From Deltaproteobacteria bacterium (lineage in GTDB: Bacteria; Myxococcota_A; UBA796; SXON01), in the NCBI GenBank assembly GCA_014191855.1, contig BJHF01000001.1, positions 124,001 through 188,000 of the forward strand: a DNA stretch of 64,000 nt, written 5' to 3'. The translations under genes were made by a program, and so were the position numbers. The first letter of the stretch is position 1. Every line of letters starts with the position of its first letter. A model generated the notes under the pieces. That model saw nothing but the letters and a program-made list of their open reading frames with translations. It was not told the DNA's origin and made no database searches. Positions 17,794 to 25,520 of this stretch are shown one piece after another.

Positions 17794-18939
17794 TCATGGT
17801 GCCTGAATCGGGGGCGGACTATCGCCCAAATCGCGACGCAGGCTGAACGAGAGCCCGAGGCGGACCGCAAGGGGTTCGAGCCGGGAGGATTCGCTCCCGA
17901 CGCGCAGCTCGGTGGGGCGCAGATCGAGCCGTGCGTCTGCCCACGGGCTCACCCCAACCGGGGCGCGGAGGGGGAGATCCAGCGCCAATCGGGCCCCGAT
18001 CGTCGGAGTCCAACCTTGCGCGACTTCGGTTGTGCCTTCGGAGAAGCCCCGGAGCCCGGCGCCCGCGTGCAGCGTCGCGACCGGGTGGGCGCGCCCAGGG
18101 AGGGAAAGGCCGAATCCGAGGTCCAGGTCCGTCTGCGCGATTGAGCGGTTCCCCGAGAGCGCGAGGAGGGGCGTGGCGGGAGAAAGGTCAGCGGAGAGGC
18201 CGAGATCGAGGCGACGCAGCAGGCGGACGCCGATGGCCGCCTCGATCGACCCGCTTGCGGTGGTGCCCGGGCGAACGGCGAGCGCGCCGCCGGCGGTGAG
18301 CCACCCTGCGGTGGGCGCCGGAGGGGTGGCGCCGCGTGGTGGCCTGGGTGGGCGGGCGGGTTTCGGGGGTGGGACCACCGCAACTGGGGCCGAAGGCGGC
18401 GCCGCTACTGGAGTTTTGGCTGCTGGAACCTCAGGCATCGCCGGCGCGGGTAGCACCGCGGGCGTGGGCGTCGTCGCCGGGGCCGTCGACGTCGACGTCG
18501 TGAGCCTTGGCATTTGTCGTCGTGGGGGCACGGGTGGTTCTGGGGTTGGCGCGGCCGCATCCACCACGAAGGTCGGCGGTGAGAGATCCCCCCAGCCTGC
18601 GCCGACGTCGGAGGAAGTAAGAAGGCTTTTGGCGAGCCAGACCACGCCCTCGCGGTCCGCTTCGCTCCGCGGGGCGCGAACGGTGGCCTCGCGCCATCGG
18701 CCGTCGGCGCCCCTGGCCCGTATCAGCCATTGTCCGCCGAGATCCGAGAGGATGATGGTCTGCGCTCGTCCGGCGGGCGCGGCGACGAGGCCGCCCAGGG
18801 CCAGCGCGTGCTCCCAGCGTGCGGCCGACTCACCGGTCGGCAGCGTGACCGGGACGCCGGAAGCCGCCGCCGCGGGGCTGAGCGCGAAGCCGAGGAGCAG
18901 GGCCACGAGGGCAGGCACTCGGTTCGGGGCGGCGGGCAC
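17794..18939 (-). CDS. Secreted envelope protein with Pro-rich linker and outer-membrane beta-barrel-like C-terminus
   Basis: The product has 381 residues from a GTG start, chosen because it opens the signal peptide VPAAPNRVPALVALLLGFAL ending near AAAASG. A 100-residue domain follows (TIILSDLGGQWLIRARG), then a Pro/Ala-rich linker of about 80 residues. The last 170 residues show alternating hydrophobic strands (for example SGSIEAAIGVRLLRRLDLGL, then HAGAGLRGFSEG) that look like a small outer-membrane beta-barrel. The frame stays open far upstream, but that part is Arg/Pro-rich and lies over the divergent gene, so it is not used. It is first in the ECF operon and may be a surface component of the same sensing system. 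Confidence 0.65.
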   Translation of the reverse strand: MPAAPNRVPALVALLLGFALSPAAAASGVPVTLPTGESAARWEHALALGGLVAAPAGRAQTIILSDLGGQWLIRARGADGRWREATVRAPRSEADREGVVWLAKSLLTSSDVGAGWGDLSPPTFVVDAAAPTPEPPVPPRRQMPRLTTSTSTAPATTPTPAVLPAPAMPEVPAAKTPVAAPPSAPVAVVPPPKPARPPRPPRGATPPAPTAGWLTAGGALAVRPGTTASGSIEAAIGVRLLRRLDLGLSADLSPATPLLALSGNRSIAQTDLDLGFGLSLPGRAHPVATLHAGAGLRGFSEGTTEVAQGWTPTIGARLALDLPLRAPVGVSPWADARLDLRPTELRVGSESSRLEPLAVRLGLSFSLRRDLGDSPPPIQAP

Positions 18940-19004
18940 GGCGTCATCGTAGCCGAATAGAAACGTCCGCGTCACGGCACCCCAGCGGGCACTCCGGACC
19001 GCCC

Positions 19005-20186
19005 ATGCTCTCGAGCCTGCTGTTCCTGCTCGCCGCGTGTGAGCCCACCACCATCGCCTCCGACGCCAAGGACTCCGGGGTAGCCTCGGGTTCGGACCTG
19101 GTGGATCTCGACGGCGATGGCTATCTTGAACAGGTTGACTGCAACGACGCCGACGCGGCCGTGAACCCCGGCGCTGACGACGTTCCGGACGACGGGGTGG
19201 ACCAGGATTGCGACGGCCTCGACGCGACGGCCACCACGGACGATGCCGACGGAGACGGGTACCCGGACGCCGTGGACTGCGACGACGTAAACCCGGCGGT
19301 GAACCCCGGGGCGGCCGACTCGCCGGACGACGGGGTGGACCAGGATTGCGACGGGGTGGACGCCACAACGTCAACCGACGACGGCGACGGCTTCCCGGCC
19401 ACCGTGGATTGTGACGATACCGATCCCCTTGTGTACCCGGGCGCGCCGGACGCCTCAGGCGACGGCGTGGACCAGGACTGCGACGGAGTCGACAACCCGC
19501 CGAGCGCCGACGCCGACGGCGACGGGCATGCCAACGAGACCTATGGCGGGGACGACTGCGATGACGCGAACCCGAACGTATTTGGCGGCGCCGACGAGAG
19601 CCGCGGGGACGACGTGGACAGCGACTGTGACGGCGCGGATTTTGGTGTCGACGCGCTCCTGGCCGGGGACCTCGTGATCACCGAGATCATGTACGATCCG
19701 GACGCAGTTGGCGATTCGGAGGGTGAGTGGTTCGAGGTGTACAACGCGACGGGACACATCGTGAACCTGGAGGGCCTCGTGGGGGCGGACGATGCGGCGT
19801 ACGACGCGGCGGACATCTTCACGGTCTCCTCGGTGTTGCTCGCGCCCGTCGGCGATCGGTTGGTGTTCGGAATCACCTCGGACACCGCGATCAACGGTGG
19901 GATCACCGCCGATTACGACTATGCGGGCGGCGGCGTGAGCCTGAACAACTCGGGTGACGACCTCTACCTCGGCGTGCCGAGCGGGCGAAGCTACCTCACG
20001 ATCGACGCGGTGGTCTACGACGAGGCCGCGGGCTGGCCGCTCGCCAAGGGGTTGAGCATCGAGCTGAAGGACAGCGCGGCAACGTCGACGGCCAACGACT
20101 CGGCCTCCAACTGGTGCGAGGCGACCAGCCGCGCCGGATCCACGACAGACAAGGGATCCCCCGGCGCCGTCAGCTCGGGGTGCTGA
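19005..20186 (+). CDS. Lipoprotein with calcium-type DxDGDG repeats and lamin-tail domain
   Basis: The product has 393 residues. MLSSLLFLLAAC gives a Cys12 lipobox. Residues about 30-215 carry five repeats of the form DADGDGYPDAVDCDDVNPAV followed by DGVDQDCDG, a thrombospondin-3/MopE-like metal-binding array. From about 225 to 390 there is a lamin-tail domain (DLVITEIMYDPDA, GEWFEVYNATG, VSLNNSGDDLYL). It is divergent from the ECF operon with only 65 bp between starts, so the two promoters are close or overlap. Its 3' end overlaps the antiporter gene by 17 bp. A calcium-binding surface protein is inferred. Confidence 0.78.
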   Translation: MLSSLLFLLAACEPTTIASDAKDSGVASGSDLVDLDGDGYLEQVDCNDADAAVNPGADDVPDDGVDQDCDGLDATATTDDADGDGYPDAVDCDDVNPAVNPGAADSPDDGVDQDCDGVDATTSTDDGDGFPATVDCDDTDPLVYPGAPDASGDGVDQDCDGVDNPPSADADGDGHANETYGGDDCDDANPNVFGGADESRGDDVDSDCDGADFGVDALLAGDLVITEIMYDPDAVGDSEGEWFEVYNATGHIVNLEGLVGADDAAYDAADIFTVSSVLLAPVGDRLVFGITSDTAINGGITADYDYAGGGVSLNNSGDDLYLGVPSGRSYLTIDAVVYDEAAGWPLAKGLSIELKDSAATSTANDSASNWCEATSRAGSTTDKGSPGAVSSGC

Positions 20187-22152
20187 CCGCCGCCCCGTGA
20201 ACAATCAGCAGGGAAGCCCCCAGCTCCGTGAGCAGCCGCGGCGCGCGCAGGTCGAACACGTACATCGGCAGGTCCCACTCGGCGCCGACACCGACGACGA
20301 CCAGGTCGTAGCCGCGCGAGGCCGCCAGCAGCGCTTCGACGCGGCCTGCGTCCCGTCGGCCATCGAGAACGGCGAGCTCGACGCCGGGGCTGGACGCAAT
20401 GCGCTCGGCGACGCGCCGAGCGGCCTCGTCGTGCACGCTCCCTAGCGCCAGGAGCACCCGGCGAACCTGACGCAAGCCGTTGTCCCGGAACATGCAGACA
20501 TCGGTCTTCGCGCGGGAGGCGATGGTCAACAGCGGCCCGCCGAGCCGAGCCTCGCCCACGAGGGGGCGATGGATGCCGAGGAGGATGGCCCCGGCTTGCT
20601 TGAGGGCGGCGAGGTGCACGATGTCGCCGGTGCGGTCGGACGAGGTGAGCGCCAGCGGCTCCAGCGTGCCGCCGGCCTCCGCGGCGGCGCGGGCCAGGGT
20701 TTGCGAGGGATCCTCCTGCTCGTCTGGCGGCGCGTCGCCGACGGGGAACAAGCTGGGATCATCGTCGACCGAGATGAGCCGGAGCGCCCAGCCCCGCGCC
20801 GGCCCCGCTCCCATCATCGCCGCCGAGATCCGGCCGAGCCCCGCGGCGCTGTCGGGGTGAGAAATGCACACGAGCAGGCCGAACACGCTGGTCGTGGACT
20901 CCACCGCCGCACGCTCCGCCAGGAGGCGCCGTGGCGGGTAGAGCAGGCGCACAACCGGCGACGTGATGAAGGTGGTCGCGACGGCCATCAATACGAGCAT
21001 CGCGAACAGCGTAGGTGTGAGCACCCCAAGCTCCAGGCCGATCGCCAGGATCACCAGCTCCATCAGGCCGCGAGTGTTCATCAGAACCCCAAGGGCGGCG
21101 CTCTCCCGCAGCGAGAGGCCACCGAGCCGCCCGGGGATCGCGGCTCCTGCGAGCTTGCCTACGATCGCGACGCCGCTCACCGCGCCGCACCAGCCCCAGA
21201 GCTCCGGCGAGTCGAGGAGCCCGATCTCCGTTTTCAGGCCGGTGAACGCGAAGAACAGTGGAAGCAGCAGCACGATTACGACGTCATTGAGCCGCGCCGG
21301 CAGCGCGTGGATGGCTGGCCCCTTCCGGGGCACCGCCGCGCCGAAGAGGAAGGCGCCGAACAGCGCGTGAATCCCGATCAATTCGGCGGTGAGCGCGCTG
21401 CCGAGCAGAAAGAGGAAGATGACGGCAACGGCGGTGTGCGAGAGGTCGTCCACGGTGCCGAAGCGAGCCTGAACCCGCGCCAGGAACGGGCGGACCACGC
21501 CGAGCATCACGGCAACGAAGCCGAGCGCGAGCGCTGTGGTGGTGATCGCGTCGAGCAGACCGTGCGCGCCCACTGCGGCGATGACGAATGCGAGCAGGCA
21601 CCACGCGGCCACATCATTGATCGCGGCGCAGGTGAGGGCCAGGGCGCCGAGCGGCGTGTCCAACATGCCGCGCTCGCGGAGGATCCTCGCCAGCACGGGG
21701 AAGGCCGTGACACACATCGAGGCCCCGATGAACAACGCGAACGGCCAGAGGCCCACCCCTTCGGGCGCAAAGTCGGCCCAGAGCGCGTAGCCGAGGCCGA
21801 GCCCCATCAAGAAGGGGAGCGCGATGCTGGACAAGCTCACGGCCGATGCGAGGCGGCCTCGCTTGCGAACCACCTCCAGATCCAGCTCCAGGCCCACGAG
21901 AAACATGAAGAGCACGAGGCCGAGTTGGCTCACGCCTCCCAAGGCGGCCATGCCCGAGGCCGGGAATAGCGCGGCGGAGGCATCGGGAAAGAGACGACCG
22001 GCGAGCGAAGGGCCCAGCGCGATCCCCGCCACGATCTCCGCGACCACCAGCGGCTGGCCCAGGTACCGGAACGCGATGCCGAACGCCCGGGAGACCAGCA
22101 GGATGCAACCGATTTGGGCGAGCAACAGGGCAATGGGGTGGGCGAAGGTCAT
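20170..22152 (-). CDS. CPA2-family cation:proton antiporter (KefB/Na+-H+ exchanger type) with C-terminal USP-like domains
   Basis: The product has 660 residues from the ATG at 22152. The first 390 or so residues contain about 12 hydrophobic helices with family words such as GQPLVVAEIVAGIALGPSL, LFMFLVGLELDL and a LNTRGLMELVILAIG-like element (here NTRGLMELVILAIGLELG). The C-terminal 260 residues contain two soluble alpha/beta segments resembling universal stress protein domains (VFGLLVCISHPDSA and VRRVLLALGSVHDEA). These antiporters exchange Na+ or K+ for H+ across the inner membrane, and the soluble part is regulatory. It is 4 bp downstream of the next gene's stop, so it is probably cotranscribed. 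Confidence 0.88.
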   Translation of the reverse strand: MTFAHPIALLLAQIGCILLVSRAFGIAFRYLGQPLVVAEIVAGIALGPSLAGRLFPDASAALFPASGMAALGGVSQLGLVLFMFLVGLELDLEVVRKRGRLASAVSLSSIALPFLMGLGLGYALWADFAPEGVGLWPFALFIGASMCVTAFPVLARILRERGMLDTPLGALALTCAAINDVAAWCLLAFVIAAVGAHGLLDAITTTALALGFVAVMLGVVRPFLARVQARFGTVDDLSHTAVAVIFLFLLGSALTAELIGIHALFGAFLFGAAVPRKGPAIHALPARLNDVVIVLLLPLFFAFTGLKTEIGLLDSPELWGWCGAVSGVAIVGKLAGAAIPGRLGGLSLRESAALGVLMNTRGLMELVILAIGLELGVLTPTLFAMLVLMAVATTFITSPVVRLLYPPRRLLAERAAVESTTSVFGLLVCISHPDSAAGLGRISAAMMGAGPARGWALRLISVDDDPSLFPVGDAPPDEQEDPSQTLARAAAEAGGTLEPLALTSSDRTGDIVHLAALKQAGAILLGIHRPLVGEARLGGPLLTIASRAKTDVCMFRDNGLRQVRRVLLALGSVHDEAARRVAERIASSPGVELAVLDGRRDAGRVEALLAASRGYDLVVVGVGAEWDLPMYVFDLRAPRLLTELGASLLIVHGAAVSTPS

Positions 22153-22156
22153 GCGG

Positions 22157-23221
22157 TCACTCGGGTTGGCCGTCCGCCAGGGCGCCGTCGAGCTCGTCGC
22201 GCCACGCCAGCATGTCCTCGCGGAGCTCGTCGGGCACCGTGGCCAGGGCGGCCTCAACCGCCTCGCGCACCCGCTGGTACTGCTCGTGCGAAGCGTCGTT
22301 CTTGGCGAGCACCAGGGCCGCCGCGTCCATCACCGGCATCGGGTCCCCGCTGGAGACCGTCGCCTCAAGCAGGCGGGTGATGACCGCATCCGCCTGGCCC
22401 TGCGACCAGTCGATGTCGTCGAGGAGCTCGCTGAGCTGGAGCTCCAGCTCCTCCTCCATCCGCAGGTCGGCTTGAAGCCGGCGGAGCACATCGCCGAGAG
22501 AGGCCCGCGTTTCGGGCTGGAGCTCCAGTTCGGGAAAATCACCCGCGACCGCGGCTTCAGCGAGCTTCAGAAAGCGAGCGAGCAGCTCGGCGCCCGCGAG
22601 GCGGCGAGGCGCGGACTCTGGCTCCAGCAACCCCCACGCGGTGAGGAGCTGCTGCACCGCCTCCTCGGGGTCTTCGCCCCACAACGCATCCTCCGCGCGG
22701 TCGAGCTGGTCGGCAAGCTGCTCGTCCGAGGCGCACTCCAGGTACCACTCGCTCCAAAGCCTGGTGGCGGCCTGGCCGCAGAAGTCGCGGTCGTGCACGC
22801 CATGCCGCTCCGAAAGCAGGGGGAACCACTCGATCTCGGCCAGGCTGCGGGCCGATGTGTATGGGGCGGCGGCCTCCCTGAAGCGGGCCTCGTCCGTAAC
22901 GATGCCGCGCTCGGCGAGCGCCGCCACGAGGGCGGGGACATCCATCGCCCGTAGCCTGGAGGGGAGCCAGAGGTCGGCCGCCTCGTGCCTCCCGTGCTTC
23001 TTCGCGAGGTGCTCCGCCAGCCCTCCCGCCGAGTGAACGCTGATCCCCATGCGCGCGGCGAGGCCTTCGATGCCCTCGCGCGCGGGGCGCCACGCCTCGT
23101 GCGGCGCCAGCGGCTCGGCCGCGGCGCGACCCCGGAGGGCGACGGCTTTGCGACGCTTCACCTCCTTCTGGTGCTTCTTCGCTGCGCGCTTCGCGGATTT
23201 TCCGTTGTTCTTCTTGGCCAT
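22157..23221 (-). CDS. Unknown soluble helical protein with basic N-terminus
   Basis: The product has 354 residues. It starts MAKKNNGKSAKRAAKKHQKE, a lysine-rich tail that could bind nucleic acid or membrane. The rest is acidic and helix-rich, with many Leu, Glu and Ala residues (for example LADQLDRAEDALWGEDPEEA), and has no signal peptide or transmembrane segment. No family is recognised. It sits 4 bp before the antiporter gene on the same strand, suggesting one transcript. A longer in-frame start exists upstream, but the Lys-rich Met start is more plausible. Confidence 0.6.
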   Translation of the reverse strand: MAKKNNGKSAKRAAKKHQKEVKRRKAVALRGRAAAEPLAPHEAWRPAREGIEGLAARMGISVHSAGGLAEHLAKKHGRHEAADLWLPSRLRAMDVPALVAALAERGIVTDEARFREAAAPYTSARSLAEIEWFPLLSERHGVHDRDFCGQAATRLWSEWYLECASDEQLADQLDRAEDALWGEDPEEAVQQLLTAWGLLEPESAPRRLAGAELLARFLKLAEAAVAGDFPELELQPETRASLGDVLRRLQADLRMEEELELQLSELLDDIDWSQGQADAVITRLLEATVSSGDPMPVMDAAALVLAKNDASHEQYQRVREAVEAALATVPDELREDMLAWRDELDGALADGQPE

Positions 23222-23359
23222 GCGTGCTCCGCGTTGGGCGTCGGCTAACCCAGGGGGAGGCCAGGCGACATCGGTGCCCTCAAAGCCACCCGTCGTGCCC
23301 GTACCCGCGCTCACGACCGCGGATGGGACCTTGCGCCTTGGGCCTGGTGAGCGTTGTCG

Positions 23360-23640
23360 GACGGGCCGCGCCGGGGTCGAGTCGTCGTCGTTGGCCGTCG
23401 TACCGAGTCGAGCCGTGCTGTCTGGCCGATGGACGCCAACGGACGCGCGGCCGGCGTCAGGCGGTTCCTTCGCCAGACGACAGAACCGTCAATTGTCGCG
23501 GTGAGGCGGTGGCTTTGCCGGCGCGACGGGGACTTGGGGTGGTGCCGCGGCTGAACAGGTCGGCTCGACTTTTGGGCGCGGCCATGTGGGTGGACTCGAC
23601 TCGGTTGCCACGCCCACGAGGTGAGCGTGCGGCTCGACGG
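23360..23640. repeat. Intergenic repeat locus R2 (GTCGAGTCG family)
   Basis: The interval 23222-23939 has no convincing gene. It holds units related to R1: GGGGTCGAGTCGTCG near 23369, ACCGAGTCGAGCCGTGCTG near 23402, and a longer block from about 23551 reading GAACAGGTCGGCTCGACTT, then GGGCGCGGCCATGTGGGTGG, then ACTCGACTC. That block aligns with R1 positions 558-609 at roughly 70% by eye. Confidence 0.65.
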
Positions 23641-23790
23641 CGCCCCCATGGTGACCGTGGCCATGCCGCCGTAGTGGGCGATGCCCGCGCGGCCGGCGCC
23701 GCGATGGGCAGCGGGGATCTCTGGTGAAGGGACTTGGATTCGCCCATCGCCCATGGCCGGGCTCGATCTGGGGCGACACCCGTTCACCAG

Positions 23791-23844
23791 GCCGCGACCC
23801 CCGCCTTCTCAGCGATCGTCGCGGCTTTCTATGAAATGGCAGGG
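23791..23844. repeat. Direct repeat copy 1: duplicated tRNA-Trp 3' end plus terminator
   Basis: These 54 bp are identical to 25280-25333. On the minus strand the repeat starts with CCCTGCCA, the last eight bases of tRNA-Trp including CCA, and continues into the terminator GCCGCGAC...GTCGCGGC. The copy has no tRNA body of its own. With copy 2 it flanks the toxin-antitoxin module, as an attachment-site duplication would. Confidence 0.8.
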
Positions 23845-23866
23845 TGTAATGGACAGAGTTCGAACT
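23836..23866. repeat. Short element shared with 33067-33097
   Basis: Starting at ATGGCAGGGTGTAATGGAC, 27 of 31 bases match the element at 33067. It contains the perfect palindrome CAGAGTTCGAACTCTG (23854-23869). It resembles a decayed tRNA 3' end on the minus strand (…TACACCCTGCCA), but the T-arm spacing is wrong for a functional tRNA. Confidence 0.5.
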
Positions 23867-23939
23867 CTGCTGAACGCGCCATCCTCGGAGTTGAGGGCGA
23901 GGGTGGCGGGGATTTCCTTGCTGGCGGTGAGCGGCTCGG

Positions 23940-24638
23940 TCAGCCAGCGCTGAGCCTCGTCAGGCGTTGCAAACGTTCCCGGAGTCGTCGCCGTCGACCA
24001 GCGATGTCGCCGCCCCGGGGGAGGTGTCCGTCGGCTGCGCTCATCAACTCGCGATCTGCGTACAGGGCGCGGAACCAGCCGACCGTGAACGCTCTCACGC
24101 CCTCCTCAGCACCACCGACGGCGGACTCGAGGGAAGCACAGCCGTCTAGAAGTGCCACCAGGTCCTCGAAGTCGTTGCTCGCCAGAGGATGGGCGGCGCC
24201 CCGATCGCGAAACGCCTCGATCTTGCAGGCGATGAGGTACTCCACCGCAGGAGTCGCGACCACAGTGGTGCCGCTCAGGATGTGCTGCTGGGTATGTGCG
24301 GCCGCAGCTTCAAACCAAGTCGCCGAATGGCCCTGCGCCTCGGACCGAGCGCCGAGGAGGTCCACCAGATGCCCACGGGGACTGCGGTAGCGACAGATCG
24401 GGCCCTCGCGGTCAGGCGACCATCCGCGGTGTCGCAACTCCTGCTCCAACGCGAACCACGTCATCGGTGTTACGACGGAGGGGGCGATGCAATCGACGTC
24501 TTTCGTTGGGCGAAGCTGGTCGCGACCGAGCTCGTCCAGGAACAGTCCGATCGTGGCGCCACCGATGAACACGGGCCCCGGCCTGAGCCACGAGAGCTCA
24601 ACGGCCACCTCAGCGAGGATCGCTTCGGCTGCGTTCAT
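23940..24638 (-). CDS. AbiEii-like nucleotidyltransferase, toxin of a type IV-like toxin-antitoxin module
   Basis: The product has 232 residues. Near residue 25 the sequence FIGGATIGLFLDELG is followed by RPTKDVDC, which fits the GG/GS...DxD signature of minimal nucleotidyltransferases of the AbiEii/MenA group. These toxins modify tRNA or other targets using NTPs. The C-terminal half is helical and ends about 70 residues short of many AbiEii proteins (about 300). The ATG overlaps the stop of the winged-helix gene as ATGA, the usual antitoxin-then-toxin order. Both genes lie between the 54-bp direct repeats. The toxic activity is inferred from family and context. Confidence 0.7.
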   Translation of the reverse strand: MNAAEAILAEVAVELSWLRPGPVFIGGATIGLFLDELGRDQLRPTKDVDCIAPSVVTPMTWFALEQELRHRGWSPDREGPICRYRSPRGHLVDLLGARSEAQGHSATWFEAAAAHTQQHILSGTTVVATPAVEYLIACKIEAFRDRGAAHPLASNDFEDLVALLDGCASLESAVGGAEEGVRAFTVGWFRALYADRELMSAADGHLPRGGDIAGRRRRLRERLQRLTRLSAG

Positions 24639-25144
24639 GATGTCTCCACCAACCGGTCGTGCAGCAGCCGCGCGGCGAGGGTTCGCTCGCGCGCCCGCCC
24701 GACACGTAAGGCATCGACGAGCGCCAGCAGCTCGTGAAGCCGTGGATTCGCTCGCGCGGCCCGCGGCGCGGAGGGGTGGAGCGGCGCCAAGGCTGTGCCC
24801 ATGTGGCCGCCCTCCTCGTCGGGCCAGACGGTGGCGCTGTTCGCCAGGATCATCGAGGCGAGTGGAGGAGCGGAGTGGGCGGTCGGGAGGCCTCGCGTCG
24901 GTTGACCCAACCGGGGAGGGATCAGGAACCGGGCCGCGTGCACCAGGAGACCTTCCGCTCCGGCGATGTCCACCCGGCGTTCCGTCCGGTTCCACAGGTC
25001 AGCGTTTGCGAGCCTCTGGAGCGAGCGGGTGAGGGCCGGCTGGGCCAGCCCAATCTGGGCGGCGAAGGCGGCCTGCGTCCAATCAGCTCCGCGTGGGAGC
25101 GCGAGCAGGGCGACGAGTACGTAGAGATCAGCGGGCTTCAGCAT
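24635..25144 (-). CDS. Winged-helix DNA-binding antitoxin partner of the AbiEii-like protein
   Basis: The product has 169 residues. It begins MLKPADLYVLVALLALP and has a helix-turn-helix region FAAQIGLAQPALTRSLQRLA at about residues 28-47, followed by a short wing. This is the MarR-like N-terminal fold seen in AbiEi-type antitoxins and in regulators paired with nucleotidyltransferases. The remaining 100 residues are less conserved and may neutralise the toxin. A good promoter and an inverted repeat lie directly upstream of the ATG, so autoregulation is likely. Confidence 0.68.
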   Translation of the reverse strand: MLKPADLYVLVALLALPRGADWTQAAFAAQIGLAQPALTRSLQRLANADLWNRTERRVDIAGAEGLLVHAARFLIPPRLGQPTRGLPTAHSAPPLASMILANSATVWPDEEGGHMGTALAPLHPSAPRAARANPRLHELLALVDALRVGRARERTLAARLLHDRLVETS

Positions 25145-25146
25145 GG

Positions 25147-25170
25147 ATTTCAGATTGCAGATTCTGAAAT
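25147..25170 (-). promoter_or_regulatory. Operator-like inverted repeat before the AbiE-like operon
   Basis: ATTTCAGA (25147-25154) and TCTGAAAT (25163-25170) form a perfect 8-bp inverted repeat with an 8-bp spacer, starting 3 nt upstream of the antitoxin ATG and overlapping the predicted -10 box. The position suits binding by the winged-helix protein to repress its own operon. Confidence 0.6.
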
Positions 25171-25194
25171 ATGCAACACGCCGCCGATCGTCAA
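25166..25194 (-). promoter_or_regulatory. Promoter of the AbiE-like operon
   Basis: On the minus strand TTGACG (25189-25194) and TATTTC (25166-25171) are separated by exactly 17 bp, a good sigma-70-type arrangement. The predicted start lies within the inverted repeat about 15 nt before the ATG, giving a very short leader. Confidence 0.6.
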
Positions 25195-25275
25195 GCTCTG
25201 CAGGGGGGTAAGATGGACTCGAACCACCACTCCGTCGGTTCGGGACGCCGCCTCAACGCGAGCCACCAAGAAGCC

Positions 25276-25318
25276 GAAAGCCGCGACCCCCGCCTTCTCA
25301 GCGATCGTCGCGGCTTTC
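25276..25318 (-). terminator. Intrinsic terminator downstream of tRNA-Trp
   Basis: GAAAGCCGCGAC (25276-25287) and GTCGCGGCTTTC (25307-25318) form a 12-bp stem with a 19-nt loop, 7 bp after the tRNA 3' end on the minus strand. Most of it is contained in the 54-bp direct repeat. Confidence 0.75.
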
Positions 25319-25333
25319 TATGAAATGGCAGGG
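25280..25333. repeat. Direct repeat copy 2: tRNA-Trp 3' end plus terminator
   Basis: Identical over 54 bp to 23791-23844, offset 1489 bp. It overlaps the last eight bases of the intact tRNA-Trp (CCCTGCCA) and its terminator stem. Confidence 0.8.
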
Positions 25334-25401
25334 GCACATGGACTCGAACCAAGGACCTGCGGATTTGGAATCCGCTGCTCTACCAACTGAGCTATACCCC
25401 T
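25326..25401 (-). tRNA. tRNA-Trp (CCA anticodon)
   Basis: On the minus strand the 76-nt gene reads AGGGGTATAGCTCAGTTGG at its 5' end. Its acceptor stem AGGGGTA pairs with TGCCCCT, the discriminator is G and CCA is encoded. The anticodon loop is TTCCAAA in the stem GCGGA/TCCGC, giving anticodon CCA. The T loop reads TTCGAGT. It is the only tRNA-Trp seen here, and its 3' end is duplicated at 23791. Confidence 0.95.
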
Positions 25402-25412
25402 AAGGCGCGAAG

Positions 25413-25441
25413 CTTCTAATCGCCGAAGGCGAAGGCGGCAA
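25413..25441 (-). promoter_or_regulatory. Promoter of tRNA-Trp
   Basis: TTGCCG (25436-25441) and TAGAAG (25413-25418), 17 bp apart on the minus strand, lie 12 nt upstream of the tRNA 5' end. The rest of 25402-25520 shows no gene. Confidence 0.5.
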
Positions 25442-25520
25442 CCGCTGCGGAGGCGCCGCGATGCGAAGCGAAGCCCGTTGGCCCCGCGATCGGGCCTACC
25501 GCATCGCCCAGATCCTCCAG

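Noticed and set aside
18940-19374. An N-terminal extension of the envelope protein in the ECF operon.
   Set aside because: It is almost pure Arg/Pro and overlaps the divergent lipoprotein gene; the signal peptide begins at 18939.
23836-23910. A complete tRNA gene starting at GGCAGGGTGT.
   Set aside because: No 3' strand pairs with the putative acceptor stem, and the T-arm and anticodon-arm spacing is wrong on both strands.
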